Below are positions 22,981 to 35,788 of a DNA stretch of 64,000 nucleotides, piece after piece (position 1 is the stretch's first letter; each line of letters opens with the position of its first letter). A program made the translations under genes and the position numbers. The notes below the pieces were generated by a model. That model did not search any database. It saw nothing but the letters and a program-made list of their open reading frames with translations, and was not told the origin of the DNA. This DNA comes from Chamaecrista fasciculata (lineage: Eukaryota > Streptophyta > Magnoliopsida > Fabales > Fabaceae): NCBI GenBank assembly GCA_003254925.1, contig QANZ01004163.1, positions 33,642 through 97,641 on the forward strand, given 5' to 3'.

Positions 22981-24461
22981 ATGAATCTTTCTCCCTTCAT
23001 TTTCCTCCTCCTTCTGTTCAATTATGGCTCTTGTGAGTCGGATATTCATATTGGTTACCAGCTTATGGTGGAGGTTCCGGTGGAATATCATACAGGTTTC
23101 ACTGGGAAAGCATTTCTTTTAGGGACAAACCAAAGTGCTCCTAATTTCAGATTAGCTTTAAGCGTGGAAGCCATTAATGGGAAATACTCATGCTCATTAC
23201 AAGTTTTTCTCGGGGATGTGAAGGTGTGGAATACTGGCCATTACTCAAGGTTTTATACGACTGAGAAATGTGTGCTAGAGCTGACCCAGGATGGAGATTT
23301 AAGACTGACAGGTCCTAAAGAACGAGTGGGATGGAGGACCGGGACTTCTGGGCAAGGTGTGGAGGTAAAAGTTAAAAACTATAGCACAACCTATGATGTT
23401 ACTGTATAGCTAGTCCCTAAAGCTTCATAGAGTCTAATAGACTAATACAGTATTTGTTGCTTTGCCACAATTTGAAGCAGAGATTACAGATATTGAGGAC
23501 AGGAAATCTTGTGCTGGTTGATTCAATGAACAATTTGAAATGGCAGAGTTTCAATTTCCCAACTGATGTAATGCTCTGGGGACAAAGACTAGATGTAGCA
23601 ACTCGCTTGACATCTTTCCAAAGCAACTCAAGCTTTTTCTATTCTTTTGAAATTGAGAGCAAAGGGATTGCTCTGTACTTGAATACTGGTAAGTTGAGGT
23701 ATTCTTACTGGGAGTTTAAGCCTTCCATGAATAGAAATATTACTTTTGTTAAGCTGGGTTCAAGAGGGTTGGATTTATTTGATGTCAAATACAAGAAAAT
23801 AGCACAAATTCCATCGCAGGGGTTTCATCACCCACTAAGATTTTTAGCATTGAAGAATGAAACAGGGAATTTCGGGCTCTATTACTATTCACCTGAGAAG
23901 GCGAAGTTTGAGGCCTCTTTCCAAGCACTTAACAGCACATGTGATCTTCCCATTGCATGTAGACCTTACGGTATATGTACATTCTCCAATGCTTGTTCAT
24001 GTATTCAGCTTTTCACAAAGGAAAATGAGGGAAATTCTGATTGCACAGAGGATATTTCTGGTGGGTTCTGTAGTGGGAAAGAGGCAGAGATGCTTGAATT
24101 AGAGAATGTAATTAGTGTGCTCAAGGATGATCTTAAGACGGTAAATGTTAGCCGAGAAGAATGTGAAAATTTGTGCTTACAAGACTGTAAATGTGCTGCT
24201 GCTTTATATTTTAGGAATTCAAGCAACGACAAGCAGGAATGTTATCTATACAGATTAGCCTTGGGACTCAAACAAGTACAGGAAGGTGCAGGATTCAGTT
24301 ATATGGTTAAGGTTCCAAAGGGAACTGGTGAGAATAACAGTCCTCATAATCTGAACAAATGGGTATTTATACTGGTGGGTGCAATTGATGGACTCATCAT
24401 TATACTCATTGTTGGAGGGCTAGGATACTGGATGATCCACAAGAGGAGAAATCATACCTGA
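22981..24461 (+). CDS. S-locus/PAN-domain receptor-like protein without kinase (At5g03700-like)
   Basis: Two coding exons, 22981-23364 and 23481-24461, joined by a 116-bp intron (GT at 23365, AG at 23479-23480), give a 454-residue protein. I chose the ATG at 22981 because it opens a hydrophobic signal peptide ('MNLSPFIFLLLLFNYGSC'); an upstream in-frame ATG at 22828 would bury it. Order: bulb-lectin-like domain (about residues 25-190, with 'GNLVLVDSMNN' and 'WQSFNFPTDVMLWGQRL' in exon 2), S-locus-glycoprotein/EGF-like cysteine region ('CDLPIACRPYGICTFSNACSC'), PAN domain ('SREECENLCLQDCKCAA'), one transmembrane helix (about 422-447) and a tail of about seven residues (HKRRNHT). There is no kinase domain, as in the Arabidopsis PAN-domain protein At5g03700. 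It is probably a cell-surface glycoprotein; ligand and partners are unknown. No stop or frameshift is seen. Confidence 0.9.
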
Positions 24462-27400
24462 CATTCTGAGGCTACCACTTTGTAAGCCGATGCAAGCCCG
24501 TGTTCATCTGAGTTGATCTGTAGAAAGATGGTAATGAAATCATTTAATGCACATACAAACACAATTTTGATTGAATTTGAGAAACTGACTTTCATGGATC
24601 ATCCAACTAACTGGAAATTATTGATGAAGAAAAAATGTTGTTTACTTGCAAAAAATAACAAGCCTCTAGTTTGATTTACATAAATGATGGTAAGTGGCAA
24701 GACAAATGTGTCTGTGTGCATGTTTTTGTTTTGTTTTTTGAAATTCCTATCAATCTGCAAAAGATACTCCCTGTAACATCCTTTCATGTTGCTAAAGACT
24801 AGGTGAATATTTCTACAGAGAAATTACTCTCATATTTTACTTAGTTCCTTTTACGGGTAAAACATGCACCAAGTTTTACTAACGGAGGATTGCAGTTTGC
24901 TTCCATGGGATTAATGCTGCCATCTGTGTTTATCCACAATATGCCATAAAATTGGAAGTAAAGGCTTGCATTTTGAGGTTTCTTCACCCGTTTTAGGAGA
25001 TATACCAAATAGATTTTACAGTTCAGTTGCAAGTCCGTGCCTGAATAGTATAGGTGAGGTGAGCCTTAAAACATTACTTACTAGCAGGTTCAAGTGACTT
25101 ACAGGAAACTGGAGACCATGTTGTTAGAGTTGCTAATCAAATTGAAATTAAAACCGAATTGCTTGAAGAGACAACATCATTTATGCATCTCTGACAGTAA
25201 GCATTTTGGCTTCAAACTAGAGTAATTGCACTAACAAAGAACTTATAAATTACAATTCTACATCTTTATATGGTACAATTTTAGGAAGCATTACAAAGGT
25301 TTTCTGCCAACATTCTGTTACTTCCATACGTGACATGCTACTGTATCAGGCTAACAGCTTTTAGAGAGAGCATGTTACGTTAACATATTAGTTCACAAAT
25401 AATAAAAAACTGTTCTTACATAGACATCTTTAGAAAGTTTAAGAGCATAACCATTGGCAAGTTGCAACTACTTCAGTTGGAAATAAACTCGATTACCTTC
25501 CATTATTTAAACTATATAAGTATACATTCCGATATTCATGGAAAACCCTATCCTGAGATCATTGTAATACCTACTCTGGTTCTTCATATTCAACCAAAAG
25601 GGGGAGTGTTCAGCTGTGAAATGTTTGGACAGGACAAACGAGGTGAAATATGGAACTAATAGCAGTAGTACTAGTTACTTCAATTAAAAGCCTACTAAAT
25701 TACTAATTCATTTAAGTTTGCTTTTATTACTTTAATAATTCCTGCTTGATGAAATTGGAACTATTCTGCAAAAGAAATTCTTGCAAGTTCATTTTACTCA
25801 CAAAATCAAGATATAATATAAAAAAAAAATCAGATGCTAGCAGTACAAGTCAGAACTCAGAAGAAGAGTAGGTTCAGTGCAACTGATCATTCAAAACCTC
25901 AAACATTGTCAAGGATGTGAAAACGGAATGAAAAACAGATGGATGATTTTTGCAAAATAACAACAGTGGCCTCAAAGTTACTAAAATGATGCCTTTTAGA
26001 GTTTAGTGTATGCAGTTTTCATCTCTACCGGTGAGACGAAAAGTGGAACAGTATACCCAGGTCACAAAGTAACAAAAATAGTATAGTCATGAGATGCAAA
26101 ATATGTAGAATAGTTATTAAACTAACTAACAAAGTATAACACGATGATCATTGATTAACATTTACCAGCTGGAGACTGGTTTGACAAATTATTGCTGCTA
26201 GAATAGCATCATACAAATTCGATGAGGTAAATTATGAGCACCCAGACAATGAGGTTAACATCAAAAGCCCTCCTTGATACTACAGAGATTTATGAAATTG
26301 CCGAAGGAGCTGCTAATGGTGGTTGCAACTAAAAGCTACTACCAATGTAGACACAAACAAAAACTCAGGTATCCCAATAGGATATACTCCAGTCTTTTTT
26401 AGAAAACAAAAAATGTATTTGCCTTATTTTTTTTAATATAACTTTTACCAGCACAAAAACAGTTGCTTACTAAAGAAATAGCAAAGGTACCTAGTGAACA
26501 GAAATAGCAAATGATTAATTGTGTACAAGGTGTCGATGTTGAAAATTGAAATGGGGGAAAAGACTTTAAAGAGTAAGGTGAGATACAACCAGCCAAGTAG
26601 TGGAGATGAAGGGAATTGTACAAAATGGAGAAAAAACTTTAAAAGATTATATGTTTAGAAATGCCTAACTCTTCCCAAAAGAGCTCTCAAGGGGAGAGGG
26701 TTGCCTTAGTATATATATAGAGTTAGAATGCCCTTTTAACTAAGCGACGTGGGACTTCAACAATATGCACTCCAGCAACAAAAAACAAAAAAATTGAAGT
26801 TATAAACATCACTAACTAAATTCTTCTGTTGTCATGTTGTGGAAGTTAAGTTTGATTCCATAGAGGCAGAGGGTGATTTTAATATACACAAGACTCAATC
26901 AAATGGAAGAATGACAAGATTTCAACGGGAAGAAGATATTTTTACCATGAAATCATAAGCAATAAATAACAAAAAAATCATATCTGCAGCAGGTATAACG
27001 AAAGAATACTAAGGCAGCATGTGCCTGATTTTCTTCTAAGTTGGTTAGTCATAACTTGTAATAAGCATAATGACTTCGAAACAGGGAAGGGACAGCAATA
27101 TCCATGTAACAATGAAGCATAACGTGACTCTTCAAATGTATATTTCAGGTTTTGTAGTGTCTGCAGCATCCATGCTCCTTAATTCGTAACTCATAATAAC
27201 ACAAACAGTTAAAGAAAGCTATAAAACCATTTAGTGTTCTCTGATATTACGTTATAAAATTTCTCTATTCTTTCAACTTTTAAGTTCCTTTTTCCTCAAA
27301 CCTCTTCGAAAACTTCAACAATACATCCCACACAATCACAAAAAAATCTCAATGCACAAACTCGTCTGATTCAGAATACTCTGTTGTAATTGGATTGAAG

Positions 27401-27674
27401 CAAAGCAAGCATATACCAGTAAAAATTATTTCACCTTCGCACATTGTTTTACAATGGACCGATTAGCTACATCTAAAAACGCTCGCGTGACCTACTCCGT
27501 GTATATTTCTAGTCTAATGACAATAGTAATTATCATTACGTCATTGCACAATAATGACGAAGATCCAACAGAACAATGAATAGGAACTAAGTTAATAAAA
27601 AAAAAAACGAAGATCCAATAGAACAATGAATAGGAACAATTTCAGTGCTGCTGATTGAGATGAGGTTTTACATA
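24462..27674. other. 3.2 kb without a recognised gene or transposon
   Basis: Less AT-rich than other intergenic parts and almost free of the repeat families seen elsewhere, so it could be introns or UTRs of a gene whose short exons I cannot recognise. At 26640-26760 the minus strand reads 'gaagtcccacgtcgc' followed by a TATA-like run, resembling an LTR promoter fragment. At 27557-27587 and 27607-27637 a 31-base segment is repeated with one mismatch. No reading frame longer than about 85 codons is convincing. Confidence 0.3.
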
Positions 27675-27912
27675 CCTTTCTATCGAATTCCTCCCGAATT
27701 TTCTGAAGCTAAGTCGTAATAATCAGCATCTTGTCGTCGTACATCAAATTGAGAGAAGAAGAAGAAGAATCAGCTTCGACTATGGGCGATATGTGAAAAA
27801 TGCGATTCTCAAGTCTCAACGACGAAGCTTCTAACAGTTGAACCTTGAAGGAAATGGGAGGAATGATCCGTACGAACGGAAGAATCAGAAACAGAATGTT
27901 GACGAATAACAT
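27675..27912 (-). CDS. Possible small minus-strand ORF or 5' exon (unidentified)
   Basis: The minus strand has an ATG at 27912 opening 67 codons: a hydrophobic start ('MLFVNILFLILPFVRIIPP'), then a Ser-rich part, with a stop at 27709-27711. About 25 bases later the minus strand reads 'gaaaggtatgt', a good splice-donor match near 27674. It could be a 5' exon with an upstream ORF, a small secreted or membrane peptide, or chance. I do not recognise the protein. Confidence 0.25.
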
Positions 27913-28035
27913 TTTGATACGAGTCTAGAAGAGATTATTCACCAGGCCCACCCTCGTTTTCGTTACGGTGTCACTAAAATCATCATTTGTTTAGCTTTTA
28001 CAATTTATGTTGATATATACGTAGCATCTTCACCT

Positions 28036-28899
28036 GGATAAATTACACAAAAGAAGATTTGACCATTATCGGATAGGGTTACGTGGATTAAAAAGTGTCA
28101 AATAGGGTCTTTGTGGTTTGCTCCGTTAACAAAAAAAAAAAAGGTCCCGAGGTATATTTTCATCCAAAATTTGACGAAAATTTTAGTTAAAATACTATTT
28201 TAAGACCTTAACTATTATTTTTTATTCATTTGACTCCTTATTTATATGAGAGGACTTTGACGAAAAAAAGAAAAGTTTTGTGATAAAAAAATGAAATTTC
28301 ACCGTCCTCCCTCACATTCCCAAAACCATTAATAGAGCCAAAAATCGCCGACTGTTTGTACAGATTCTGGTCAGACTCTGAAGTCTCACCACCATGTTCC
28401 GACGCCTCTCTGACGAACCAACAAGACCCATCACGGCAAATCTGGCCACAAGAAATGTTCAGAATCCATACAAAACTTTTCTTGTGGCCAGATTTGCCGT
28501 GATGGGTCTTATCGGTTCGTCAGAGAGGCGTCGGAACATGGTGGTGAGACTTTGGAGTCTGACCGGAATCCGTACAAACAGTTGGCGATTTTTGGCTCTG
28601 TTAATGGTTTTGGGAATGTGAGGGATAATGGTGAAATTTCATTTTTTTTATCACAAAACTTTTTTTTTATGCGTCAAAGTCCTCTCATATAAATAAGGAG
28701 TTAAATGAATAAAAAATAATAGTTAAGGTCTTAAAATAGTATTTTAACCAAAATTTTCGTCAAATTTTGGACGGAAATATACCTCGGGACCCTTTTTGTT
28801 AACCGAGCAAACTACAGGGACCCTATTTGACACTTTTTAATCCACAGGACCCTATCTGAAAATGGGCCAAACCACAGGGCCCTTTTGTGTAATTTACCC
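28036..28899. repeat. 864-bp near-perfect palindrome (long hairpin)
   Basis: Two arms of about 420 bp are reverse complements with scattered mismatches and almost no indels. The centre is near 28467, with a loop of about 22 bases (28456-28477). The outer ends are GGATAAATTACACAAAAG and CTTTTGTGTAATTTACCC, close in style to the MULE family A ends. The inner part (28370-28560) is GC-richer, with 'ccatcacggcaaatctggcc' and its complement, and may be captured sequence. No matching 9-bp duplication is visible. The 75-codon reading frame across the centre is a by-product of the palindrome. Confidence 0.8.
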
Positions 28900-28919
28900 T
28901 TTTTTAAAAAAAGTTCTTA

Positions 28920-30430
28920 GGCCAAAACCTTATTTTGGTCCCTAATATTTATCCTAAATTTCATTTTCATCTTTAATGTTTTTTATTCTGTTTTAGTCCT
29001 TAACGTTTCCCAATAGTTTCATTTTGGTCCTTATTGAGTTTCATAATTGATCCCTAACCATTGAGTATCATTATATCCTTATTGTTCCAAACCCGAATAC
29101 GATGAAATTAAAGCTACAAGTTAAATTTGATGAGTTCTTTCTTTGCCCAATTAGAGTAATTGGTAAACTAAGTCAAATCAATCTCGAAAATGGGTGGCTT
29201 GTTTTATAAATTTAATTATATCTCTCTTTCATTTCAAGTGCGAATGCAACAAGATCAGAGGTACAAATTACTCTTGATGAGTTCTTTTTCTATTAAGTTA
29301 GAGTGATTGACAAACGAAGTCAAATAGTACTCCGAAAGTGAGTTTGGTCAAAACATCAATATGAACTTTCGGAGTACTATTTGATCTCTTTTGTCAACAT
29401 CCTCAACTAGGTAGAGAAAGAATTAGTCAAGAGTAACTCATAACTCCAATTCCATCACATTTGAACGTGAAACGAGAGAGATATGACAAACTTTATGAAA
29501 CGAACGACCCACATTCAGGCTTGATTTCAAGCCTAATTTGATCTTGTTTATTGACGACTAGACCTGATCACGGGCCGGGCTCGCTAAAATACGGGCCGGG
29601 CTTTAGGGGGTAATAACAAACAGAAAGTAGGCCCGAGCCCGGGCCCGAGCCCGTTTTATTTCGGGCCGGGCTCGGCCCGTTTTTGATGAATATGGGCCGG
29701 GCTTAATTTCGGGCCCTTTTTTAAACAAATTAAACATTAAACTCACTCTCACTCAAATTATATATTTATTAAAATATATATTGTATTGGAAATTGAATGG
29801 TGATTGGGAGGGATTGGGAAGAAGATTAGGTGAATGATTGATTTTGATTTTGAAAATTGGAATTGATTGTGGAATTAGAATAGCATAATTGATTTGGAAA
29901 TTAAAAATTAGAATTAAATGTGGTTTGATTTTCTAAATTTATATATTTATAAAAATATATATTATGTTTATATATATTAAGGAATATATTATACAATATA
30001 CATATATAAAAATGTATGATATATGTATATTAATACGGGCCGGGCTTTAGGGCCGGGCTGAAAAATAAGCCCGAGCCCGGCCCGTATTAAAACGGGCTTT
30101 TTAAAATTCGGGCTCGTTTTTTTTCGGGCTTTTATTTTCGGGCTCCTTTTCATTTTTTTCGGGCCGGGTAGATCGGGCCGGACGGGCTTTCGAGCTCATG
30201 ATCAGGTCTATTGACGACCCTAATTGGGCAAAGAAAGAACTTATCAAATGTAACTTGTATCTCTGATTTTATCACATTCAAACTTGAAACGAGAGGGATA
30301 TGACCATATTCAGTAGTTAAGGACCAAAACAAAACTTCTAAGAAACATTAAGGACCAAAATGGAACAAAATTATTAAGGACCAAAATAAAATTTAGGATA
30401 AAAATTAGAGACCAAATTGGAATTTTGGCC
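28920..30430. mobile_element. Foldback element, family E, split by a hAT insertion
   Basis: Ends are GGCCAAAACCTTATTTTGGT and, inverted, 'caaattggaattttggcc'. The arms carry repeated 'ttggtccctaat' and 'aaggaccaaaat' units, and the inner part has opposing copies of 'aacgagagagatatgac' phrases. The 652-bp hAT element plus its target duplication sits inside. Non-coding. The superfamily is uncertain because no outer target duplication is seen. Confidence 0.65.
29559..30210. mobile_element. hAT-type non-autonomous element
   Basis: A 652-bp element with inverted ends TAGACCTGATCA and TGATCAGGTCTA and subterminal 'cgggccgggct' motifs in opposing orientation. It is flanked by a perfect 8-bp duplication, TTGACGAC (29551-29558 and 30211-30218). 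The 8-bp duplication with a TA-starting end and GGGCC subterminal repeats fits hAT. The AT-rich centre is non-coding. Confidence 0.85.
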
Positions 30431-32026
30431 ATATTTTTATTATAAGATTTATTGATTAAAAAGTATGTAATAAGAAGATTGTGTATGAGTGGTTGATTTT
30501 TTTTTTTTATTTTGTATGACTGGTACTTTGTGGTTAGAATCGGTTCTATTTTGATATTTTAAAAGGCAAAATTTGACACTCGACCACCTTAAAATTTGCG
30601 ACGTTAGCACTTTGGTACTCTGTGATTATTTTCCATCAAGATTTAACGAAAAATTATTAACACTTTTGCAAAAATGGAGTCGGTCCTAACCCCAACCAAA
30701 GTGCACTCTTTACCTTTAGAAACTTCTTTATTCCATAAGCATAAAGCAAAAAAAAATTATAATGATTTAGAAAGAACTAATTAATCGATACACAGTAGTG
30801 TCAGTTCATTATATACAATTTTAGGATGATCTTTTACCGTTACACCAAATAAATTACTCAAGGAAAGCTTCTAGGTTCTTAAACTTCTATTTGTAAGTTG
30901 TAACCATAAGTTGTAACCATTAGGGATAGCAACGGATGGGTGGGGCACCTAACCATTTTATATTTGTATAACTTATGTACTTTATAGTACTCAAAATATT
31001 CAAAAATTATATATATATATGATTAGGATATTCTGCTAATTCAATAATCATATATATATATATATAATATCTAATACCTAATATATATTAATTAAAATAA
31101 ATTAATTAAAAATAATATAAAATATAATAAAATATTTTTATTATAAGATATTTTATATTGGGTATTTTAACTATTTATTCATTTTAAATAAATATCGGAT
31201 AATCAAGACAATATTCATATTCACTCAATATTTGATAAATTTTTATTTTTTACTATTTATACTCAATCCAGTATTTGATATCCATTAGGTATGAAATATT
31301 TTTTATAAATGAATTCAAAAAAGTATATTAAATATCTACCCAAATTAGTATCACTAAAACCACTAACAATTCATCTCTACAAGTTTTATTATAAAATGAG
31401 ACAACAACCCTAAAGAAACATATAGATGTAAAAAAATAAATAAATAAAATTTTTCTCACAAAATTATAACAAAAAAAAAATAATTGACTTAATTGAAGCA
31501 CATTTTAAACACTTCATTTTTTTGTCCTTTTATTTTCAAATAAAGAAAATATTATATTTATTACGTGGGGATATGTCATTATTGTACTGTGGTTAGTGCT
31601 TAGTCACCCTCTTTTCCTTGTTTGTACGTAGGAGAAAATGAGATAAATTAAATTAATATATTTTGAGGGTGTGTTTTAAGAAGAAGAGTTTAGAAGCTAC
31701 TTTGGAGCCAATTGTTTAAAACTGGGTGGGCTGTCAATCACACTGATCTTGAAAGTTGAAACTACTACTACCCCAATCCTTCCTATTTTGTAGGGCACTG
31801 CTAGAAGCCCATTTTGTGTGATTTTGTTAGCTCAAATGAATCCAAACAAAGCCCTTTTGGTGACCATTTTATCTATTTTCTATTAGATATTAACATTTTG
31901 ATGTATTGTGCGTTGTTAAGCTATTTTTCCTCTTTTGTTCTTGATATGCCTTGGCTATGCCCATATCGAGCTAGTCTACTTGTTTTTTTTTTTTAGTTTT
32001 CAGCTGGCTGACTGTGCAGTTAAGAT
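30431..32026. other. Intergenic AT-rich sequence
   Basis: TA-rich, with several short (AT)n runs (for example 31009-31020 and 31052-31066). No gene or intact element. Confidence 0.35.
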
Positions 32027-33093
32027 TGTTGGACGGTTCAACTGGGGACCACCTTGGGCCATTAGGAAGCTGCCATCTGTCCAATCTGTTGAGTGAGAGA
32101 GCACATGAAAGCTGAGAGCAATTGAAGAGTTAAGTCATATATATATTTGAAGAGAGAGAAAAGAGGCATATATCTCATATAGAAATTTTCTCAGAAGTTT
32201 GGAGCAAGGAGTAGCTGAGCAAGAGGCGCATTCTTCTTCATTTTTGTCAAGCAGATTTGGATTTCTTCTTCTCTTTTGTTGAAAACTTCTGTACTCATGC
32301 CTATTAGAGGCTAATTTCTAGGTTTAATTAGGCTTGCTAGACTGATGAACTGATTTGTGAGACTCTGTTTTTAATCAATAAAATGCTTTGCTATTTTCTA
32401 AATCTTCATCTCATTTCTGTTCTTGAATCATAAATTTCTTGAATGAATGTGGCTAGTAGAGTTCCTAGTTGCGTTTTTGTTCATGAGATTTCAGCTATCT
32501 AGGTTTAGATTCGTAATTTGAATTTAGAATAAGTAGCAAGATTTTCAAGAATTGTTTTATGTTATCTCGATTCTTGATTTTTGAATTGAGATTTGCTAAT
32601 TCATCTAAACCACTGAGACCTAGACTGGATTAGGTTTGGTTTCCTCAATTGATTTCATCTCTTGAATTTCTTGAAGCATCTTCTGAAGTTTGAGAAGCTA
32701 AGATTCTAGACGTTCTGTATCTTAGAATTTATGTTGAGAACTGTTGAATCGTATTTAACAGGCCAAACTGTTTAGAAATTTAGCAAAGTAATCAATCAAT
32801 GATCAGTTCACTCATGTTGATGCAATGCCTAGTTAAGCGTTTTCATTCAGATTTCTTTATCTCGAGTTACTGTTCACATCAACTGCATTTTTGATTTACT
32901 GTTGTTATCGTGTTGCTCACTTTCTTGATTTTTCATTTTATCACTTTCACAAATTGATTCTTGTTGGTTCCGAATTACGTTTAGAAATCAAATTCAGTTC
33001 ATTCGTTGTGGATTCGACCCTATTTCCCTATCACTACTATATAGAAAATCAGTACCGGAATTAGGACTATTTTGTTAAACTCGGCAGCTAACA
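32027..33093 (+). repeat. LTR-like block, probably Ty3/gypsy solo LTR
   Basis: Begins 'tgttggacggttcaactg' and ends 'cggcagctaaca', consistent with TG...CA ends. It contains a GAGA-rich leader, 'tcaataaaatgctttgct' resembling a polyadenylation region, and near the end 'gtggattcgaccctattt', a phrase typical of the 3' end of plant gypsy LTRs. No target duplication and no adjacent gag/pol. The boundaries are approximate. Confidence 0.45.
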
Positions 33094-35417
33094 GGCACTA
33101 TATATATATATTCTCCCATGATATTCAAAATTTTATTTTGGCTGATCTAGATTGGATCTGGATCATACTATATGATTGATGAGAGAATTTTTGAATAAAA
33201 ATAATTATATTTATAAAATTTTAATTCAAAATCTTACTTAAAAGTGTATATGGAAGCGAAGTTGAGTTCGGGTATATCTTGAGACTTTGTAGTTGGCTCA
33301 ATAAAAGTCAGGTTGAGTCAAGCCAAGTTTATTGAGTCACTAACCTTGTCGGGTCTCTTATTTTATTAAAAAAATAAATTTAATAGCTTTAATTTTTATC
33401 TTATTTTTATATATTTTTTAACTTTTAACTTATATACATTAATATAAATAATATTTATATATTAATAGAATGAATTTTATACTAATAATTTGTTAAATTC
33501 AACATAATTTACATATTAAAACATTTAATATATATATATATATAAATGTATCATGGGTTAAGTTGGGTCGACTCTCAGACAGTAAGATCGGGTCTCAAGT
33601 CTGAGAGTTGACAGTACAACCCAAATAAGAGATCGGACCCAATGCAAAAAGAACGAAGTGACTGAGTCAGGTCAAATTGGGGAGCTATGCCGAGTTGATA
33701 TACACACCAACCAAATATTGTTGCTTATCACTTGGATCAATCAGACATTATATATATATATATATAATTACCATTCCTATGAATTTATTAGCTTTCATAA
33801 TTGTGATTTTTGACCTAAGTAACTCAAATAATTAAACCTACAAATTTTCAAAAGGGAATGACGTTATATATTCCCATTCCACGCTCCAAGAAGCACTCAT
33901 AATTAATTGTAAATATGATGATATATAGTATATCGGGCAAAAAAAATTGATACATATAGTACTCCATATAATTACGGGAGAAAATTTGTTTTAATCTTGA
34001 ATTTTTTTTCCTAAAATTATAATTTAGTCTCTAAATATTAAAAATATTTTTTAAAATTTATAAATACTAATTATTTAATCCTCATAAAAAAATGCAGTAA
34101 GAATTAAATAATTAGCGTTTGTAAAAGAAAATAATTGAAGATAAATTAAACCATATATATTTATGATACCCATTAACTAAATTGTGCTTTGGAACAAATT
34201 CTAAGAGACTAAAAAAAATAAGTTTTATCTAATTTTAGAGGATAAAATTACACATGCATGGGGGACTTAAGAATTTGTGTGAATGAGTGCTAGTAATCAA
34301 ATGTCCCAAATTATTTGCCAAAAAAAAAAAAAAAAATCAATGTNTATTATCAAAATATTAACTTCTGTAGACAAATTGAAATTAATTAATTTAGTTGTTA
34401 CCATTTATTTCATCTTTTTTTCCTAACAAATTCTAATAAACTAGCTAGAAACCTTCCTTTTTAAAATTCTCTCATAACATGGTTTTTCTTTCTATATGTA
34501 CATATATAGCTATAATATCCGATCAAGCTTCAATTCTATCAATATATATATATATATATATATTTCCGATCAAGCGTATCAATGAAAAATTAAATCTAAA
34601 ACTTAATTCATCAATTACACAATAATCTATATATATCACTTTAGAACCCTAAGATAATGAGCATGCATGCAGATCATTCTCATCATTATATATTAAATTA
34701 TTGATAAATAAAAGGGATATGGAAATTGAAAGGATGGAGAGAAGGGCTAAGCTAGCTAGGTAGCTAATCACGAGACAGAGTTCCAAAATTTGCACTATTT
34801 ATATTATTATTATTCTTTTTGTCTGATAATGGACTATTATATATAACCATTTTTTTACCGGGACAAAAAAAAAATATATATTGCATAAGCAGAAAAACAA
34901 TTAGCTGAATAAACAATTATTAACAAAATAAAGAGAGAAAAGACGAAGAAATTGATATGTACTTTATTATTATGTGATCCATGCAGAAAGATATATATAC
35001 CTAAGCTTGTATGCGTTAATTGCCAAAGCAAAATCCGATTCAAATTCCCACTACGTACTTAGAATCAATTATGACCTTATCAAGAGAATTTTATTAAGCA
35101 AAGTTACGTTCTACATGAATTTTATATACGGCACTGGAACTTCTTTGATTTTGACTGAATTGATCTATATATATATATATACACACAACGTCGTACGTAC
35201 ACGCAAATGAAATTGTCATCTCCCATATTAATTATGTGTTAAACTGTGTTCATTTCATGAGTTTTGGTTTCCTTAAGAATTATATATATATATAATATAG
35301 TCTAGTTTAAGAATAAAATATACTATAGGGTCTTCTTACGTACTGTACGTTTGGATGTAGGAAGATTACTTAACAATTCGAAACTTCTAACTTCATGCAT
35401 CCCAAAGAAACCATTAT
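33094..35417. other. Intergenic AT-rich sequence
   Basis: 33240-33360 and 33545-33710 carry opposed 'gggtc'/'gagtca' rich motifs, perhaps an old hAT-like MITE. Several TA microsatellites (34542-34561, 35168-35181) and a poly-A run with an N at 34344 are present. No gene. Confidence 0.35.
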
Positions 35418-35457
35418 ACACATACATACATACATACATACATACATACATACATAC
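35418..35457. repeat. (ATAC)n microsatellite
   Basis: About nine to ten uninterrupted tetranucleotide units. Confidence 0.9.
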
Positions 35458-35474
35458 TGATACACATATATATA

Positions 35475-35788
35475 CTAGGGGTTTGGCGTGCCCTTTGCAT
35501 GAGTACATAAAATTCTTATATTGATAAATGAGTAAGTTTAGAATTAATTTGATAAATTATAATATTTTAGGACTAATTTAAAATTACCTCATACATTTAG
35601 GACTAATTAGAAGTTTTGACTTATGTTAGTTTGCGGTTTCTTGTTTCATGCCACGTTCAGTTTTTTTTTTAAAAAAAATTTCAATATACACGTGGGCTAG
35701 CTAGAGAAAAGTGAGTGATTTTTTTTTTCTTTTTTAATTTTTTAATTCAATAATTTTGACCAACCATAAAGGGGTGGAGACATATAAT
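35475..35788 (-). mobile_element. Helitron-like element, copy 1 (5' end truncated)
   Basis: On the minus strand it ends 'gggcacgccaaacccctag', that is CTAG followed by T, as Helitrons do. Its interior ('atgaggtaattt...', 'ttatggttggtcaaaa', 'gtctccacccc') matches the copies at 40145-40485 and 40925-41296. Its 5' end is cut off by the MITE that starts at 35789. Non-autonomous. Confidence 0.5.

Noticed and set aside
28394..28621. 75-codon frame 'MFRRLSDEPTRPIT...'
   Set aside because: It crosses the centre of the palindrome, so both halves encode complementary strands of the same DNA; it is not a plausible protein gene.
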